Positions 33,151 to 35,183 of a stretch of 35,183 bases of DNA are shown in pieces. The notes below the pieces were generated by a model. The model did no database searches. It was not told where the DNA came from and saw nothing but the letters and a program-made list of their open reading frames with translations. The stretch comes from Solobacterium sp. (GTDB lineage Bacteria; Bacillota_I; Bacilli_A; Erysipelotrichales; Erysipelotrichaceae). The stretch covers positions 1-35,183 of the forward strand of contig JAFRHT010000019.1 of assembly GCA_017433125.1 (NCBI GenBank), in the 5' to 3' direction. Positions within the stretch are counted from its first letter, which is position 1. Each line of letters begins with the position of its first letter. The position numbers and the translations under genes are program-made.

Positions 33151-35055
33151 ATGGCAAAAAAACAGTTTAAAGCGGAGTCAAAGCGGCTTCTGGAGCTGAT
33201 GATCAACTCCATCTATACGAACAAGGAAATCTTCCTGCGGGAACTGATTTCCAACGCTTCGGACGCATTGGATAAACGGTATTATCTGTCCCTGACCGAT
33301 AAGGATCACAAAGTTGACAGGAAAACACTGCAGATCCGAATCGAGCGGCATCCGGAAAACCGGACTCTGGTGATTGAGGATACCGGCATCGGCATGAACC
33401 AGGAAGAACTCGAGAAGAACCTTGGTACAATTGCCCGCAGCGGCTCAGCCGAATTCCGGGAACAGCTGGAAAAGGCAACCCGCAACATCGATATCATCGG
33501 ACAGTTCGGCGTCGGCTTCTACAGCGCCTTCATGGTTGCCAGGAAGATTACTGTGGAATCCCGGCCGGCCCTGTCTGACGAGGCCTGGACATGGGTCAGC
33601 TCCGGCGAAGACGGCTACACCATCACCCCGGGTGACAGGACATCCGTCGGCACCCGTATCACTCTGGAACTGAAGGACGATACCGAAGACGAAAAGTACA
33701 GCAGCTATCTGGATGAGTACAAGATCCGGGACCTTGTACGGAAATATTCCGATTATGTGCGTTATCCGATTGTCATGGATGTCGTCAAAACGGAAACAGA
33801 CCCAGAGGATAAGGACAAGACCGTTGTTCATACCGAAACCGAAACCCTCAATTCGATGATCCCGCTGTGGAAGAAGAACCGCAGCAAGATCAAGCCGGAA
33901 GAATACAATGAATTCTACAAGTCGAAGTTCAATGACTGGCAGGATCCCCGCAAGGTCATCCACTACAGTGTCGAGGGCAATCTTTCCTACACTGCCCTGC
34001 TGTTTATCCCGGCTGAGGCGCCGTACAATTTCTACAACACGGATTTTGAACCGGGGCTCCAGCTGTATTCCAAGGGTGTCTTCATTCTGGACAAGGCCAG
34101 CGACCTTCTGCCGGACGCTTACCGGTTCGTCACCGGACTGATTGACAGCGATGATATCAGCCTGAATATCTCCCGTGAGATTCTGCAGCAGGACCGTCAG
34201 GTCAAGGCCCTGGCCTCATCCATCGAGAAGAAGATTCACGGTGCCCTGCTCGATATGCTGAAGAATGAACGGGAAGACTATGAGAAATTTTTCGACAGCT
34301 TCGGCCGTAACCTGAAGTATGCCATCTACAAGTCCTACGGCCTGGAGAAAGAAAAACTGCAGGACCTGCTGCTGTACAGATCCAGCCAGGACGGCAGCTA
34401 TGTCACACTGAAGGAATACCGTGACCGCATGCCGGAAGCGCAGAAGGAAATCTACTTCGCCAGCGGCCGCAGCATCGAGGAGATTGAAAAGACCCCGGGG
34501 TTTGCCAGGATCAGGGACAAAGGTTATGAAATTCTCTGCTTCCTGGATGATCTGGATGAGTTTGTCATCACCATGATGAATGAGTATGACGGCAAGCAGT
34601 TGAAGTCCATCGCCAAGGCTGACCTCGACCTCGACACTGAGGAAGAGAAGCAGGAAAAAGAACGGAAAGCCGAAGAGAACAAGGACATGCTGCAAGCCAT
34701 GCAGGAAATCCTGAAAGACAATGTCAAGGCTGTCAGGATCTCTTCCCGCCTGAAGGATGATCCGGTCTGCCTGGTATCGGATGAAGGTCTGTCCATTGAA
34801 ATGGAAAAAATTCTGGCCCAGCAGGATCCGGCCGGCCGCAGCATGAAAGCTGAGAAGATTCTGGAAATCAATCCGGATCACCCGATCTTCGCAACCCTGC
34901 AGAATGTATATAAAAACAGCCCCGAAGAGCTGAAAGAGTATACGGATGTCCTGTATGATCAGGCCCTTCTGATCGAAGGCCTGCCGCTCGATGATCCAGC
35001 CGCCTATGCCCGCAAGATCGTCAGTATGATGATCCAGGCTGCTGACCGCAAATAA
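33151..35055 (+). CDS. htpG: Molecular chaperone HtpG (Hsp90)
   Basis: The 634-residue product has the GHKL ATPase domain at the N-terminus (ELISNASDALDK, DTGIGM, GQFGVGFYSAFM), the middle domain with the catalytic-loop Arg (SLNISREILQQD) and a C-terminal dimerisation domain. It is an ATP-driven cytosolic chaperone. ATG 33151 is chosen: AAAGGAGG lies 8 nt upstream. A longer frame to GTG 33130 would begin inside the CIRCE element. HrcA control of htpG is less usual than of groE/dnaK in Bacillota, and in B. subtilis htpG is not a CIRCE gene. Ends at a double hairpin. Confidence 0.96.
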   Translation: MAKKQFKAESKRLLELMINSIYTNKEIFLRELISNASDALDKRYYLSLTDKDHKVDRKTLQIRIERHPENRTLVIEDTGIGMNQEELEKNLGTIARSGSAEFREQLEKATRNIDIIGQFGVGFYSAFMVARKITVESRPALSDEAWTWVSSGEDGYTITPGDRTSVGTRITLELKDDTEDEKYSSYLDEYKIRDLVRKYSDYVRYPIVMDVVKTETDPEDKDKTVVHTETETLNSMIPLWKKNRSKIKPEEYNEFYKSKFNDWQDPRKVIHYSVEGNLSYTALLFIPAEAPYNFYNTDFEPGLQLYSKGVFILDKASDLLPDAYRFVTGLIDSDDISLNISREILQQDRQVKALASSIEKKIHGALLDMLKNEREDYEKFFDSFGRNLKYAIYKSYGLEKEKLQDLLLYRSSQDGSYVTLKEYRDRMPEAQKEIYFASGRSIEEIEKTPGFARIRDKGYEILCFLDDLDEFVITMMNEYDGKQLKSIAKADLDLDTEEEKQEKERKAEENKDMLQAMQEILKDNVKAVRISSRLKDDPVCLVSDEGLSIEMEKILAQQDPAGRSMKAEKILEINPDHPIFATLQNVYKNSPEELKEYTDVLYDQALLIEGLPLDDPAAYARKIVSMMIQAADRK

Positions 35056-35082
35056 TCTTCACCCAGGGGCTGTAACAGTTAA

Positions 35083-35125
35083 GGAATGAGAAATCATTCC
35101 TGAGGCTGAAAACAGCCTCTTTTTT
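35083..35125 (+). terminator. htpG terminator with preceding hairpin
   Basis: GGAATGA-GAAA-TCATTCC (35083-35100), followed by GAGGCTG-AAAA-CAGCCTC and six T (35102-35125). The second hairpin is a strong rho-independent terminator. Confidence 0.9.
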
Positions 35126-35152
35126 CGATATGCCCATCATGGCTGCGGAAGG

Positions 35153-35183
35153 ATGAACGAAATATATGCCGGGATTGTTGTCA
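35153..35183 (+). CDS. Possible start of a further gene, cut by the window end
   Basis: ATGAACGAAATATATGCCGG opens a frame MNEIYAGIVV that runs off the window. The purine-rich GCGGAAGG is almost in contact with the ATG, which is too close for a good ribosome site. Too short to identify. Confidence 0.2.
   Translation, partial: MNEIYAGIVV

Overview
The window looks like chromosomal DNA of a Gram-positive, mostly anaerobic gut-type member of the Bacillota, with Erysipelotrichia/Clostridia-like gene content. It has a CIRCE/HrcA-type heat-shock site, a CcpA-type cre site, class II GalT, a two-subunit Fe-S fumarase, QueH, type III pantothenate kinase and purine-rich ribosome sites. Most of it is GC-rich and favours CCG, CGG and CCGG. 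One block, about 10.9-15.96 kb, is clearly more AT-rich and reads as acquired. Species is not assignable by eye.

Layout: (1) 1-770 holds a doubtful 44-codon ORF, a bidirectional terminator and the C-terminal remnant of a surface protein. (2) 7548 to 764, minus strand, is a tightly spaced seven-gene operon: extracytoplasmic HAD phosphatase, STAS protein, STAS-APH kinase fusion, RsbW-like kinase, Cof phosphatase, MATE transporter fused to an RsbW-like domain, and a YdcF/SanA membrane protein. It is a partner-switching set without a sigma factor or a PP2C phosphatase. (3) maf-galT (minus) diverges from a sugar nucleotidyltransferase (plus). (4) 10926-15959 is a mobile island bounded by 45-bp imperfect inverted repeats. 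It carries a large serine recombinase, a small ORF, a hairpin-rich noncoding stretch, two membrane-anchored alpha/beta hydrolases (one frameshifted) and a TetR regulator. (5) 15.97-24.0 kb is housekeeping: coaX, a phosphoesterase, an AKR/M24 peptidase/ribokinase operon, a CoA-disulfide reductase with rhodanese domain, and an M20 amidohydrolase. (6) 24.0-28.0 kb is a damage-response pair (Y-family polymerase plus partner ORF, and a self-cleaving S24 repressor) around a palindromic operator, followed by queA-queH. (7) 28.0-35.1 kb holds SDR-flavodoxin, TetR-coiled-coil protein, rlmA, fumarase, an XRE regulator and htpG.

The most unusual items are the STAS/RsbW/MATE operon with two uncommon domain fusions, the inverted-repeat-bounded recombinase island with its structured noncoding segment, and four genes whose start codon lies exactly 6 nt after a -10 box with no ribosome site, which suggests leaderless mRNAs. 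Several regulator/operator pairs can be read directly: S24 repressor, TetR, XRE palindromes, CIRCE and cre.
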